The position numbers and the translations under genes were made by a program. Positions 24,699-36,255 of a DNA stretch of 64,000 nucleotides are shown in pieces. The notes beneath the pieces were generated by a model. The model was not told the origin of the DNA. It worked only from the letters and a program-made list of their open reading frames with translations, and searched no databases. Position 1 is the stretch's first letter. The number at the start of each line of letters is the position of its first letter. Source of the DNA: Mercenaria mercenaria (Eukaryota; Mollusca; Bivalvia; Venerida; Veneridae). The stretch covers positions 68,899,501 to 68,963,500 of the forward strand of contig NC_069370.1 in the NCBI RefSeq assembly GCF_021730395.1. The letters are read 5' to 3'.

Positions 24699-25575
24699 CA
24701 CTCAGCAAAAATTCTAACTCCACACTTTTGAAATATGAATATTTTTCTTGCTATTACCGGTAATAAACCTATATGTCGTCTGCTAAGTACCTACGTATCG
24801 CCCTACAGATAACCGATATCATTTTAAACAAATACCCTCTCCTTCATTGATTTCCGCCGTGTACGTGCATTACGTGCTTTTCATGTTTAAATATCTACCG
24901 GTCGCTCTACACCGTCCAAAATATGTGAATATGAAATCTGTGTGATCAGTCCACAGTAAAAAACATAAAAGTTTGCTGTTTCCACAAGTATGCGCCAGGT
25001 GACGTTAGATGAGAGATGGTGCGCCGTCGCAATGGTCCAGAGTGGCATATCAAACCGAGAGGTACACGCTTAAGAAACATGTTTTATATGAAATAATATT
25101 CGGAAACTAGTTGAAACGAAAACAACATTAGTGTGCTACCGTGGTGTTCAAAGTCTCCTGACTTGAACCCCATTGAACACCTGTGGGATGAACTTGGGCG
25201 AAGAGTCAGGAGACTGAGACATGTTCTTCGCAATCTCCGTCAGCTACAAAATGCTGTTGTATGAACATGGAATGCTATTCCTCAGGGACGTATCCGAACG
25301 TTCATTCGATCCATGCGTTCCATGTGTACAGTCGTTATTAATGCTGTATGAGTGCACACGAGATACTACGAACTCGGATTGTGTGACTTTTCATTTTTGG
25401 GGTTGTACTGTTCAAATTGTTCACGCTTCAATAAATATGCCATTTTACGCAACTGATTCATTAAATACTTTTATGAAATATTTTATCTATATAGTGTCCA
25501 AATTTTATCAAGTATGTCCAAAGGTTAGTGAGATATATCCAAAATTGTAGGTGTGGAGTTAGAACTTTTACTGTG
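24699..25575 (+). mobile_element. Internally deleted Tc1-like DNA transposon with TIRs and TA duplication
   Basis: The left end CACTCAGCAAAAATTCTAAC and the right end (reverse complement CACAGTAAAAGTTCTAACTC) are terminal inverted repeats of roughly 28 bp, each flanked by TA (24,697-24,698 and 25,576-25,577). Inside, on the plus strand, a start-region relic (RQVTLDERWCAVAMVQSGIS, about 24,990-25,065) is followed after about 80 bp by the C-terminal DDE region (SPDLNPIEHLWDELGRRVRR, about 25,150-25,210, then WNAIPQGRIRTFIRSMR near 25,270-25,320). The middle of the transposase is missing and the C-terminal part has at least one stop, so the copy is non-autonomous. At 877 bp it is about half the usual length. 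Confidence 0.85.
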
Positions 25576-25785
25576 TATACATGAAACAAATGCATGGTTC
25601 GATCATATCGCCTTTGCACCTACCCTTGTTCGCCTGTGTTGTTGGTTGATCAGTTGTTGAGGACTCTGCTGTTTGAGTTTGACGACTTGCAATCCGGTCT
25701 GGGGGCGGAAAGCTTCTACATTCCTCAAATCCGGGTAGAGGAGGCGGGATCATTGAGAAAGAATCGTTCAGCAGAAAACCCAATC
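25568..25785 (-). CDS. Multicopper oxidase, terminal exon running into a Tc1-like TIR
   Basis: The exon begins after an AG acceptor (TTGCCAG) and is in phase with the donor at 26,033, completing Gly and adding LGFLLNDSFSMIPPPLPGF, the normal stretch after the last copper motif in laccase-type enzymes. It continues as a Thr/Gln-rich tail (TQTAESSTTDQPTTQANKG) and ends MYTQ-stop. The last codons, including the TAA at 25,568-25,570, lie inside the inverted repeat of the Tc1-like element (24,699-25,575) and its TA flank. The present stop is therefore supplied by the transposon. A GTAGGT in the tail could instead act as a splice donor to an exon further along, for example 24,450-24,530. Confidence 0.7.
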
Positions 25786-26033
25786 CTGGCAATTAGATAT
25801 GATTTTATATGGTAAGATGCTATTAATTATTGGGTACTTTGTGTGGCCAATAAAACAAATGGGGAGCGAGACTTTAAACTAACATGAAAAACTTCTGACC
25901 TTTCAACAAATTAGAGTGGGTCAACATATGACCACCTTTTCACCAATAAAAAAATTAGAATCTTATAGGAGATAAAACATATATGCATGCTTATAATGAT
26001 TGATATTATTTCATAACACTTAAATGAGCCTAC

Positions 26034-27847
26034 CAGTTTGGATGTGGGTTTCTTGATGGCAGTGAATATACCAAAGTCCAGGATTGTCTACTACAAATCG
26101 CACAACCGCATAACCGCCAGCGGGAACTGTTATTGTATCCTTGCGTGGTGCCCGTCTTAGATCAACGCCAGGAATGTTTCCTTCATTCCAAGTTTCATTA
26201 GCCCAAGAAGCATTCCAGTAACAGTGTCCAGGGCATTTGACATCAGCGTTATCTCCTAAATTAGCAAAACTCTGTTTGGCGAAAACCAACCTTCAACACA
26301 TGGACTGAGTATCCGTGTATATGTATTGGATGATGGGCAAGGCTACGGCTATAAAAAGTAAACTGTATAATGTTCCCAAAGTTCACATCCAGTGGTCTGT
26401 TACAAAAGCAAACTTTTTCAGGTCCACAGTTGTGGGACTAGTCACATTTTTCACTCACCTCGCTCGGCTGTGTCAATGCAGAGACTGTTGGTAACCGCAA
26501 ACTAACTCCATTCATATGGTGCCATATTATTCGATCGTCTCCTCGTTCCATTCCAAAATTACCGAAATATTCCTTAAACTTTCCAAAAGTCGCATTTGGT
26601 GCCGGATCATCGGCCACAGAACGCATTTCGCCAGTATGAACACAACTCCAGTTTGGATACGAATTGAAAGGACAATTTACAACTATACATTGGTTACCTT
26701 CTGTACAACTTTGAATACCGGAAGTCGGATCGGCGTCTTCTTCGGCATCATCATACCTAAGAATTGCATATCCAGCCTTGTCTTGCACTGCATGTAAAGT
26801 TTCAGCGCGAATCCAGTAATTTCTAGGGGACTGGTTGGCTTCAAGTATAAAGTCAAACCTTTCACCGTTATGTATGATGATAAAGTCTGCTGTGATTGGT
26901 GCGATATCGTGACCGTCAGCGGCTATGACCTTCATCTTATGACCGTCCACAGATACTTTGTGTTGGATGTCATAGCCCCCTCCAATCACTCTAAATTTAT
27001 ATTGCTTCCTTTGTGTTACTTTGAAGACACTCAGAGGTGTTCTTGTTAATTGTTTCCCGTCCGAATCAAATGAACGTCCTCGTCCGTTGATTAGAGACGA
27101 AGTTACTTTTGTAGCTGCGGAATATGTGCCATCAATTATATAGGGTCTGTAAGGTACACCTTTCGCTCTTATACTACCCAAATGCCCGCTTGTGAAAATG
27201 TCATCGGATGTGTGTATATTGTTATAGTCCTGAACAAACAAAATATGTTCCTCCATATTGTCCCGTTTCTTTTCTTTCACAATAAATGCTCCTGAAAGAC
27301 CCATACTCATTTGTGACCCAGTATGAGAATGATAAATGTAAGTTCCGATCCGGTTGGGTCTAAATTTATACGTAAATGTCTGACCGGGTAAAATAGGACA
27401 CTGAGTAACAAATGCTGCTCCATTCATCCATGGAGTACCTCGCATCTCGATTCCGTGGAAATGGACTGTGATTCCATCGCTTATCAATTTATTCTTTACG
27501 TGAACAGTAACTTCTTGATTCACGTAGACAGTAAGTGTTGGTCCAGGCATTGTCTTATTGAACAAGATCAGAACTCTTTCATGTGCTGATCCATCAGCTA
27601 GAACAACGTCATCTGAACGTACTGACTCGCCGTCCAGATACAGCATACCGTCAGTTTCATTAACGTAAACTTTCTGTGCATAGCCCTTCCGCATCGGAAA
27701 CCATGTCCCTACTTCCAAAAATAGCTGACAGGTCGCCGCGCCCATGTCACAGGTACCAGCTTTACCGTGATCATCGCATAGCACTCTCGATATGCTGATA
27801 AGCAATATAAGCTTATAGGCCAGTTGAAATGTCGTGAAATCTAACAT
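26034..27847 (-). pseudogene. Laccase-like multicopper oxidase, main exon, interrupted
   Basis: Laccase-type enzymes oxidise phenols or metals and reduce O2 at a four-copper centre; animal members are secreted or membrane-linked. The start Met at 27,847 is followed by a signal peptide (about residues 1-24, hydrophobic LILLISI). Copper motifs appear in order: HFHG at 129-132 (domain 1, followed by QCPI), YHSH at 172-175, HPIHIHG near 26,310-26,335 and HCHQETH near 26,035-26,070. Three cupredoxin domains fit in ~600 codons, the usual length. The frame is open for 469 codons, then has an in-frame TAG (26,438-26,440); similarity resumes at once (SHNCGPEKVCFCNRPLDVNF). About 150 bp later one extra base near 26,285 (GGTTTTCGCC) shifts the frame before AKQSFANLGDNADVKCPGHC. 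It is either a recent pseudogene or carries assembly errors. The exon ends at a GT donor (26,033-26,032). Confidence 0.85.
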
Positions 27848-27860
27848 ACTTTTCTGAAAG
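27848..27860 (-). promoter_or_regulatory. Splice acceptor just upstream of the oxidase start codon
   Basis: The minus strand reads TTTATCTTTCAG, then AAAAGT, then ATG. This good acceptor six bases before the start codon implies an untranslated first exon, and hence the promoter, further upstream (above 27,860). That exon was not located. Confidence 0.5.
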
Positions 27861-28975
27861 ATAAAAAGTGTTAGTTTTATGAGTAAAAGTGAACCGAATA
27901 CTTTTCATAGTTAGAAGTAAAAACTATAAAAGTTATATCAATTTCAAATATCTTTAAAGCGTCTAACACACGCCTCGCGGTGTGAGAATTTATAAAATCA
28001 AGCATTTACCTATTTTCCCCTTAATGTTGCATATTCAATGTTCTTAAAATGTATTTTTCATCAAATTATGACCACAATCGTTGTTTTCCTAATAAACCAA
28101 AAAACACTCGTCTACTATTTCCGATAAGGGTTTTCCGGTTGATAAAAAAACGGAACTCCCTTAAGCTAGCGCCTCGCAAACATCAGGTGACAGTGAGAAC
28201 ATGCTAATCAACAGAGCGCACATGTATAGGTACCGCGTAGCGTTATGGCGTTTTGAAAATGTAACGGAATATAACAATAATATAAAAGTCGGTAAGATTT
28301 GACCTTGAACTCATGAATATTTCGTATCTTTGCGTAAATTATTTTTCGGTGTCCGAAGCTTAATAGCGATGTAGCTATATAACTATTGCATATTTACTTC
28401 TTTATAATTTAACAAATATCACATGTGCAAGCAGCTGTGCGGACAAAACTTTTACCTGCCAATCTCGGGGCTTTTGTTTCGAGTCCTGCACCTGACCTTT
28501 ATTTCAAATTTTATCTGCAAACTTTACAAGTAGAAAAGTTGTCACACTTTATTATCCATCACTTAAAAAAAATACACTTGTAGTCTAGTTAACCGTTGTG
28601 GAACAAAATGAATAAACAGTCTTTAAACGAGGATAATCAATTGTTCTAGCAGGGTTAGCATATAAGTGAGGACTGTTCTAGAAAGGTCCAGAATTCAAAA
28701 GCTACACATGTATACATCTAGGATGTACCTCTGCGTGTCGGTCTTTGGATTACAGTATGTTATAGCGTTTCGAAAACTAACGAACACATCTACAGTTGGC
28801 AGCGGGCTACATCAACAACAACAAAAAAAAATGTATATTCTTGACCTAATCAATACTACTTTCTATCTTCACCAGTCTATTGTACTTATAATATTTGAGT
28901 GAATGTTTTCTTGACAAATCGTTACGTATTAAATAAATAAGGCGACTTATTAAGAATAACCATCGTGTAGACTTC
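27861..28975. other. Upstream flank of the oxidase, no clear feature
   Basis: AT-rich. The oxidase 5' exon and promoter should lie here or beyond, but no convincing donor or core promoter stands out. Confidence 0.4.
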
Positions 28976-28984
28976 CATTTTATT

Positions 28985-29300
28985 TACACTGTCCCGTGTC
29001 TTTGGAACATGGTGGGGGTAAGAGTGAGGTTGGGTGTGCACCATAAACTGGTTTAAGCTCCCCAGTGTTTTTTTGCTACTGACCGTTCCAAGGCGGTGCC
29101 CCACTGTGTTCCTTTGTTTGTTCGTTTTGTCCTTGTGTGTTGACTTTGTGTGCGCGCGTGTGTGTATGCTTATTGTTCGTCTTGTCCTTATGTGTTGGCT
29201 TTGAGTGTGTGTGTGTGTGTGTGTGTTGTTCGTTTTGTCCTGGTGTGTGGGCTTTGAGTGTGGGTGTGTGTGGTGCACGCGTTTGCGTGCTGGGGGGTTC
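28985..29300. repeat. Compound GT-rich minisatellite in an interspersed repeat
   Basis: After a repeat-like stretch (CACCATAAACTGGTTTAAGC; GACCGTTCCAAGGCGGTG), three imperfect ~60-bp units each contain TTGTTCGT(T/C)TTGTCC, TGTGTGTTG(A/G)CTTTG and a GT tract; the longest pure (GT)n is near 29,205-29,225. No gene is supported by the open frames on either strand. Confidence 0.6.
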
Positions 29301-31285
29301 GTTTTGAGGAGGCTGCGCTTTTGGTGCGTGGCATTCCCTGTTTGATATTTTTCTTTGTTTTTAAACGTTCTTCAGATAAAAAGACAAAGTACTTGTCACC
29401 AGCGTTTCAAAAAAATTCGGTACTACAAGAAATAACAGTCATAATTTGTGAAATATGTTACGTAAATATTGTAAGAATAAAAAATATCGATAACATAAAA
29501 TTGTACTGAATTTTTTAAAGAAAGTGGTCTGAGATGGTTTTGAACACGTGGTAACATGCATACTTATATATATTACTATGGACACGTAATTGTGTTTAAA
29601 TACAATCCGCCTTTAATATGGTTTTATTTTTTCAAGCTTTCCTCTGATATTTTTAACCTGTATGGGTTAGTTTTATAATTTTTTATAACAATCTTACACT
29701 TCACTTTAATAAAAGCATTGCCCGGTAATAATTTCAGTTTCTACTGAGTTTAAGATACTACCGATTTTAAACGAATATAATAACAAAACAATGAATTCGA
29801 AATTAGGGTACACAAACTTACCCGTAAATATTGAAACTAGAAACATATTAACCATTAAGTGTCATGTAGATATATGAAATAGTGGCAACATTCAAGTTGC
29901 CTTCCGGTGGTAAATCATTTTAAAATTTATAATGTGTGGGCTAGTCGCTTTAAAGTAATTTCCAATCTCCATCAACTTCTTCTAAATTGTTTAATTCCAC
30001 ACATAAGATCTGACAAGATGTATAAAAACTAAGCAATTTAGCAATTACAGTTGTATATAAAAAAAAATCTTGATTCCAATCGTATGAAGTTTAAACAAAA
30101 AAAAACTTGACTTTCTGTTACTCACTGATTTTCATGCACGTTTCTGACGTCATTTAAGCAAAACCATACAAAAAAATGTTTCTTTACCGATTTATTGCTA
30201 CACCTACCCCGCTCCCTCCTTCCATCTCTCACTCTTGGCACACAAACACACGGGTACGCACACGCACACCATTTTTACTTCCTGAATATCAACGTGTCGA
30301 TTTAATTGTTTGCGCTTTATATCGCACACCTTTATCAAACAATTTCGAGCTAAAAGTATTTTTCAGCTAACTACTGCTAAAATAGTTCATGTATTGACCT
30401 TATTTATGCGCGGGATGCCAGACTTTTTTATATAGAAAAAAATATTACACTAGTTTCCGTTATTTATTTTTTTAAACAACCCCGAGTTCAACAACCTTTT
30501 TCTGTTAATTGACGAGGCAATAACGAGAACTATAAGTTATCACTGTGTATTGATCCGTGAATGCACTTCTAGATATAGAATATTCTTAATGGTGAATATG
30601 GGGATGTTTGGTGACATAAGTAAAAGTAAATGTATTTACACTGGTATAAGTAAATACAATCATTAAAACCTCCTCATCTCTGATGGGAGCATTTTTTGGC
30701 TCAGACGGTTCGTATGCATGTATATAATATACAAAAAAGACGTTTGAAACCCTCTTTCTTTGTTATATTTTTATTATCTGTTTCGCATTTTTGAATAATT
30801 GGTAATTTATTCGAGATGCTGTACAAAAAAACAAAAACAAAAAAACAATGCTGATGGGTGGGGTAAATGATAGTGAAATATTCCTACTGTTGAAAACAAA
30901 TATCGTATGAAGATATACCTGCAGATTAAATTCAAGAAGAAAGTGCAAAAACGCCTAACGGAATGTGATGATGATACTGTAAAGTATTCAGACACAGACA
31001 AGCGAAGAAAATGGACTCATCAAATGAAAAAGAACTGAAATGCCATACAAATATTTACTGAAAAGAAAAACAAGAAATAATGAAAACTTCGTAAATTTTG
31101 ATAGATTTTTTAAAAAAAAATGAAAGTACTAAAAAAGAAAAATTCATAAGAATGAGATTCATAATTAATTTGTATAGATCTGAAACTTGAACATTCAAAG
31201 TATTAGTGTCTGAAATAATAAAAATATTTAGGTTTGAGATCTGCAGTGTTTTTGTGATATAAATAATGCTTATGTGTCGTTTTCG
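29301..31285. other. AT-rich region without a recognisable gene
   Basis: Only low-complexity A/T runs and a small CA-rich patch (about 30,240-30,270) are visible. Confidence 0.5.
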
Positions 31286-31289
31286 AATC

Positions 31290-32813
31290 AGGGGTGACTA
31301 ACTCAAATGTTCCTGAAGTCCAAAGGTGGTCGTAACGTCATCTTTTCTTGCTCGTGGGAATTTTTTTTATTAACTCAATCTTCTCGTAAGATACGAGATA
31401 CCTTATGTAATGCCGTATCTTAAGATAAAACTTTATATCGCAACTAGATAGAACATTGAAGAAATAAGTTTTGTTTTACTTTCTGGTGTAATGTTTTTAT
31501 TTATAATCTAGCCCTTTCCATTCCTGTTGTTTTTAAATCGATATAAAGGTAAATTCCTAAAACAATCAGTGTTTTTTTTTTGTCTGTCTGCAAGGCAACT
31601 ATCAATATCAAACGACATAACGTTACCTAACAAGTATTGAGCAATGGCATTTTATTTAATAAAAAAAAACATAGAGATACGAGAATTAATGAATATTTGC
31701 AAAAATCTTCAAATCACCTCAAACATGCAAGTATCTTTTCAAATTGATGGTATAAAACTTCCGGTGTTCATCAAAACAATTTTTAAAAAATCTGAACGTG
31801 TATAGAATTGAATATTTTCAGTCAGTATTACATTAATTGATATTTCGTATGTTAACTAAATAATACTGATACTTTCTCCTGTCTTATGTCATATATTTTG
31901 CTATGTGATTAACGCATTTATTTCGGACTCCTACTTGATGAAATATCAGATCTCGACGTTTCAGTCGTTCAATTAAGATGTCCCACATATGCATATCTGA
32001 AACTCTGGGATGCGGTCAAAATAAATGTACTTGCCTAATGCAGATTTTGTTACTCCAAGTCCTACAGTTTTCTTAATATTTCACAACTGTCATTCATATA
32101 ACAACTTCTATTGTAGACGCGCACTGTAAATGCTTACAGTGCTTACCATACTCAAATGTAGATTTATATCAACAAAAGTTTTAGCACTATACAAAAAGTG
32201 GACGACAGATTAATATAATTTGATATCCTTTCATGATCCTTTCACGATTCGGGCACGTCAGTAAAGAAATTTTAGATTCTTCAAAAGATTTACAAGATAT
32301 GATACTGAATCAAGTTTAGCAGTCAAAAAAGTTTACTGTATTAGAATTACAATATATGTTATTAGATACAGTTGCATCATAATCTAAACACTACTAAATG
32401 CAAAAAGTGTCTACAATACTTTGAAAAAATGGTCCGCTGAAACTGCGTTAAATGTAAATAGCGAAATGAATGCCGTAAGGTAAGTCCCTTTTTAGTTGCT
32501 TGGATCTCATTACTTCGTAATATGAACATAAATTGCAGTGTCATTGCATTTGTAAAACGAATGAGAAAAAGTTCTTGATAACTGTGTAATAATATAAACG
32601 GAATGAGACCTTAATATTGCAAATGTAACGAAAGATTGTAAGAGAAAAAATAATGTCTTAAAATTATATCAATTGGAGATGTTTCAAGTTAGTCACCCCA
32701 GTAATAAAATAATTAATTTTAGCTACACCTTATAGTACTGATAAGTATAAGCTTTGCAATCTTTTTGTTGTTGTTGTTGTTGTAGTAGGTTCGATATTTA
32801 CCAGGGGTGACTA
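31290..32813. repeat. Three copies of GGGGTGACTAACT, one inverted
   Basis: GGGGTGACTAACTCAAA occurs on the plus strand near 31,291 and 32,799, and its reverse complement AGTTAGTCACCCC near 32,686. The first and inverted copies could be ends of a ~1.4-kb element, and the inverted and third could enclose a ~125-bp one. The intervening DNA has no ORF. A (TTG)n tract lies at about 32,766-32,782. Confidence 0.45.
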
Positions 32814-32814
32814 A

Positions 32815-33865
32815 CTCAAAGGTAAAAAACAATGCCTTATTGCATCGTTAATAGATAGAAAATAAAGAAATTATTTAGTTCTCAATAGTTGAGAATCGAT
32901 CTGTAATGAATAAGCAATCTTTCGCTCGCCAAATTGACGTTACTGCATGACGTAAGAACTCCTGGACGCACCGGTTAACTGAAGTCATAATGGCCTAATT
33001 AATATAAAGGAACCAGTGTGGGAACCATCTGGTATTGTCGAGTAATGGCTGCCAGGTATTTGAACACTAATTTTTTACTTGACATGGCCAGGGAGGTCTA
33101 AATTAAAGCTGGTTTTTGTTTAAATTTCCTTGTGGGTGTATTTTTGACATTTTGGTAGAAAAATTGGGAGAAGAGGTTGCATTTTGTGAAGTGAAACTAA
33201 ATTTTAGTATTAGTAGTACTTCCAGGTCACAGCAGTGTGAATTTGATGTGATTCGACAGTAATCAAATGTGACAAGAGAAATCTCTCTTAGAAGATACAT
33301 GACCCCTACTTTTCTCTTCATTTTATGTCAGTTTTATCATAACTCTTTAAAATGAAGTAAAGATTTGTCCTCTAAAATGGGTCTAGCTATGGTTGGTAGT
33401 TCATTAAAAATTGTCAGTTTTATATAGAATATATAGGGAACACTATTTATAGTATTGTGACTGTTACGAAGATGGCGCGTGACCACGCTGCGCAATTATG
33501 GATCCGTCTACGGCAGCCTTAATGTTTGTTTCCAGTGGCTTTTGTGTTAATATTTATAGTAAGGTATATAACAAAGCGTGATATTAGATTTCATATGCAC
33601 ACTACACAATGGGTATGTAATAGGTGAAAAAGGTAAATGTCTTATCTTCCTCATGACATTGTCTGATTACATTAAAGGCATACATCCACTGCTATATAAG
33701 TGTACCGCGCCCCAAATCAGTCCAATAATCAACTCCCATCTTATCTGCTGATTATCAGCGATTATGTAACAGTAGCTGATTAGAGGGCAGGTCCCAACTA
33801 GACCATGAAGATGAAAATCAAATGTGCAGTGGAGTTGAAAGAAATTAATATTCCTTTGGTGAATG
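32815..33865. other. No recognisable gene
   Basis: Somewhat less AT-rich than its neighbours; the part from about 33,290 to 33,520 has the feel of an interspersed repeat, but I cannot assign boundaries or a family. Confidence 0.4.
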
Positions 33866-33867
33866 TG

Positions 33868-34060
33868 AAATAATAATAATATTAATAATAATGACAATAA
33901 TGATAAATTATTTTTATTATTATATTATTATCATTATTATTATTATACAGACACTTATTATCATCAGATTATTATTATTCTATAATATTACAAATTAAAA
34001 TGATAAAAGATGATAGTAATAATATTAAAAATAATAATGATATTAAAACTCAGGTACATG
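33868..34060. repeat. Degenerate ATT/AAT trinucleotide microsatellite
   Basis: Roughly 190 bp made almost wholly of ATT/AAT units with GAT and TAA variants. Confidence 0.8.
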
Positions 34061-34142
34061 TATTATAAGTGAAAACTCAATGTGTTCTTTGTGTTGACAA
34101 ACAATATCTTATAATATCATAATTATAATGAAAAGGGAGACA

Positions 34143-34486
34143 ATCAAAATCCCCTTGATCAAAATCCCCTTCACTGAAAAATGACAGGGTGTTACAAAAC
34201 CCCTTCATACTTTTGCAGGGGGTATCATAATCCCCTCTGTGATTTTTACTTTTTTCATCAAGTTCAAATACAACTATATACAACTTAAAAGTCTATTGCA
34301 TAAAGCACGTAAATACAATGCCTTTAGCAAACATAATATAATTTGGAGCACTGATATCTATATATCTATATATCTATAATGTTAATCACAGAGGGGATTA
34401 TGATAACCCCTGCAAATGTGTGAAGGGGATTTTGTAACACCCAGTCATTTTTCAGTGGAGGGGATTTTGATCAAGGGGATTTTGAT
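34143..34486. mobile_element. Foldback element with ~103-bp inverted arms
   Basis: The left arm (34,143-34,244) and right arm (34,384-34,486) are reverse complements over about 103 bp with around ten mismatches. Each arm has repeated AAAATCCCC words (ATCAAAATCCCCTTGATC at the tip). The ~139-bp loop is AT-rich with ATCTAT repeats. Such a hairpin is typical of foldback MITEs. The open frame seen in the left arm is a by-product. No target duplication is evident. Confidence 0.85.
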
Positions 34487-35990
34487 ATACACTCTAATGA
34501 AAAAGGTCATACCGATGAAGGTGACCCATCCATTATATTTATAAAACAAACTTACAAAAAGAATGGGAAAATGATTTTCTCATGTACATGCAATCACCAT
34601 TATTTGAATATAATATTACTTGATAAAATCAAATTGTTCTATCTATACTATTTTCGATTTCAGTAATAAGTTGCCTAAAGTGTACTTTTTTCATGCTTTA
34701 CTCTATAACACTGAAATGCGCATTTGGTTTCAATCTTAGACTAATGTTATTTACAATAATCTGCAAGCATTAAAACAAAACTTTTAGAATGAGTGAATGC
34801 CACATTTTTCTAAAATATAAAATTTGAATATGTGCAAATCTCCAGACAGAACTTGAAAAGAAAACCTTGCTTATTTCCCCCTAAACACCAAAAGATTTGT
34901 AACATATTCCAAAATATGTTTTTTGTTATTTTATTATTGATCAACAAATATATTCCTTTACATAAAAATTGTCAAAATAAGGTTTAACTTTTAAAGTTAT
35001 CGCATGTTTATTAAATAAAATATACTGTTTCCCCTTCCCACTAATTGATACATTTGTAAGATAGACTGACTTTCCAATAAACAATGACCCTTGTTTACTG
35101 GAACCATACTGTAATAGTCATTAGCCCCAACTGTGCTAATGATGACAGAAATCCTTGGCCCACTGCCAATATCAAGGCCTTTAAATCAGCATTTTGAGAT
35201 ATACGAATGCCAAAAAGACAACCTGATAGCGCAGCAGTCGGTGACAAAAATATCTAAAAAATTTGAACTGATTTCCGAGTTTAGTATTTTAGCTTTATTG
35301 CTGATAGTGTCATAAAATACTGGTTATAAGGTATGTCACTATGCCTTTCAGTTTGTGGTGATAACGGATTTAGAAGAAATGGGATGATTTTTATTCCGTA
35401 CAATCTGCAAGTCTGTTAAAAGTTTAATTCGCTTAGTACGTGTTTGATCTAATTTCGGTGGCATTACATTTGTTCAGATATTGGTAAAGCTAAATAATGC
35501 AGCTTGAAATATATCAGATTTATCGATTGCAAATAAGCATGTACAGGGTAGGAAATATTTTTTCTGAAAGTCTGTAAAGTACCACGGTAAAGTAGGGTAG
35601 TGTTTTTGACATAATATTTTCAATACTCTCAATCCCTGCTATTACGTCTACTTCTCGTTACGCGATATTGTTATTCAGATTGTATATCGTTTATAAATTG
35701 TATGCAGCATTGAATTACATAATATGCTATGTGGAGTAATATTTTGTATGAAACATTAACTTCTTATTTACAAAAATGTAGACATGATCAGCTGCTTTGT
35801 GATTTATTTATTAGCGTTTCAGTGTATAATTTGCACTCGTTCTTTCGCGGAGTAATATTAAGATCCAAAAGTCGCACAATATCTCAGCATATATCTTAAT
35901 ATCTCGGTTATATTTGAAGTTGAACACTTATAATATATAGGCCTGTTCTTAGGACCCCTTCACACTATAATTGCTTTAAACCTCTAAGCT
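34487..35990. other. No recognisable gene
   Basis: AT-rich sequence with short, motif-free frames. Confidence 0.5.
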
Positions 35991-35992
35991 GA

Positions 35993-36254
35993 GTCATCGG
36001 GCCGAGTGGTTAAGATCGCCGACTTTACATCACTTGCCTGTCATCGATGTGGGTTCGAGCCTCACTCGGGGCATTGAATTCTTCACGCGAGAAAAAGCTA
36101 TCCAGGTCGTTGGTTCTAACCATATGCCCACCTGTGATGAAAGAATGCACGGAGAGGCATCTGGGGTCTTCCTCCACCACCAAAGCTGGAAAGTCGCCAT
36201 ATGACCTATAATTGTGTCGGTGCGACGTTAAACCCAACATGATAAATAAATAGA
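35993..36254 (+). mobile_element. tRNA-derived SINE
   Basis: The head has a Ser/Leu-tRNA-like A-box (GGCCGAGTGGTTAAGATCG) and a B-box (GGGTTCGAGCCTC) at tRNA spacing. A ~150-bp body ends GTCGGTGCGACGTTAAACCC and a short AAC...ATAAATAAATA tail. SINEs with the tail GTTAAACCC are known from molluscs. Possible worn target duplications flank it (AGCTGAGTCATCG before, AGATGAGCCAACG after, 10 of 13 alike). Confidence 0.8.
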
Positions 36255-36255
36255 T

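Noticed and set aside
26516-26797. Plus-strand frame of 93 codons inside the oxidase exon
   Set aside because: Antisense shadow of a clearly recognisable coding strand.
28922-29278. His/Thr-rich 118-codon frame on the minus strand
   Set aside because: It is the translation of a GT/CA minisatellite.
34077-34283. 68-codon minus-strand frame
   Set aside because: It lies in the left arm of the foldback element.
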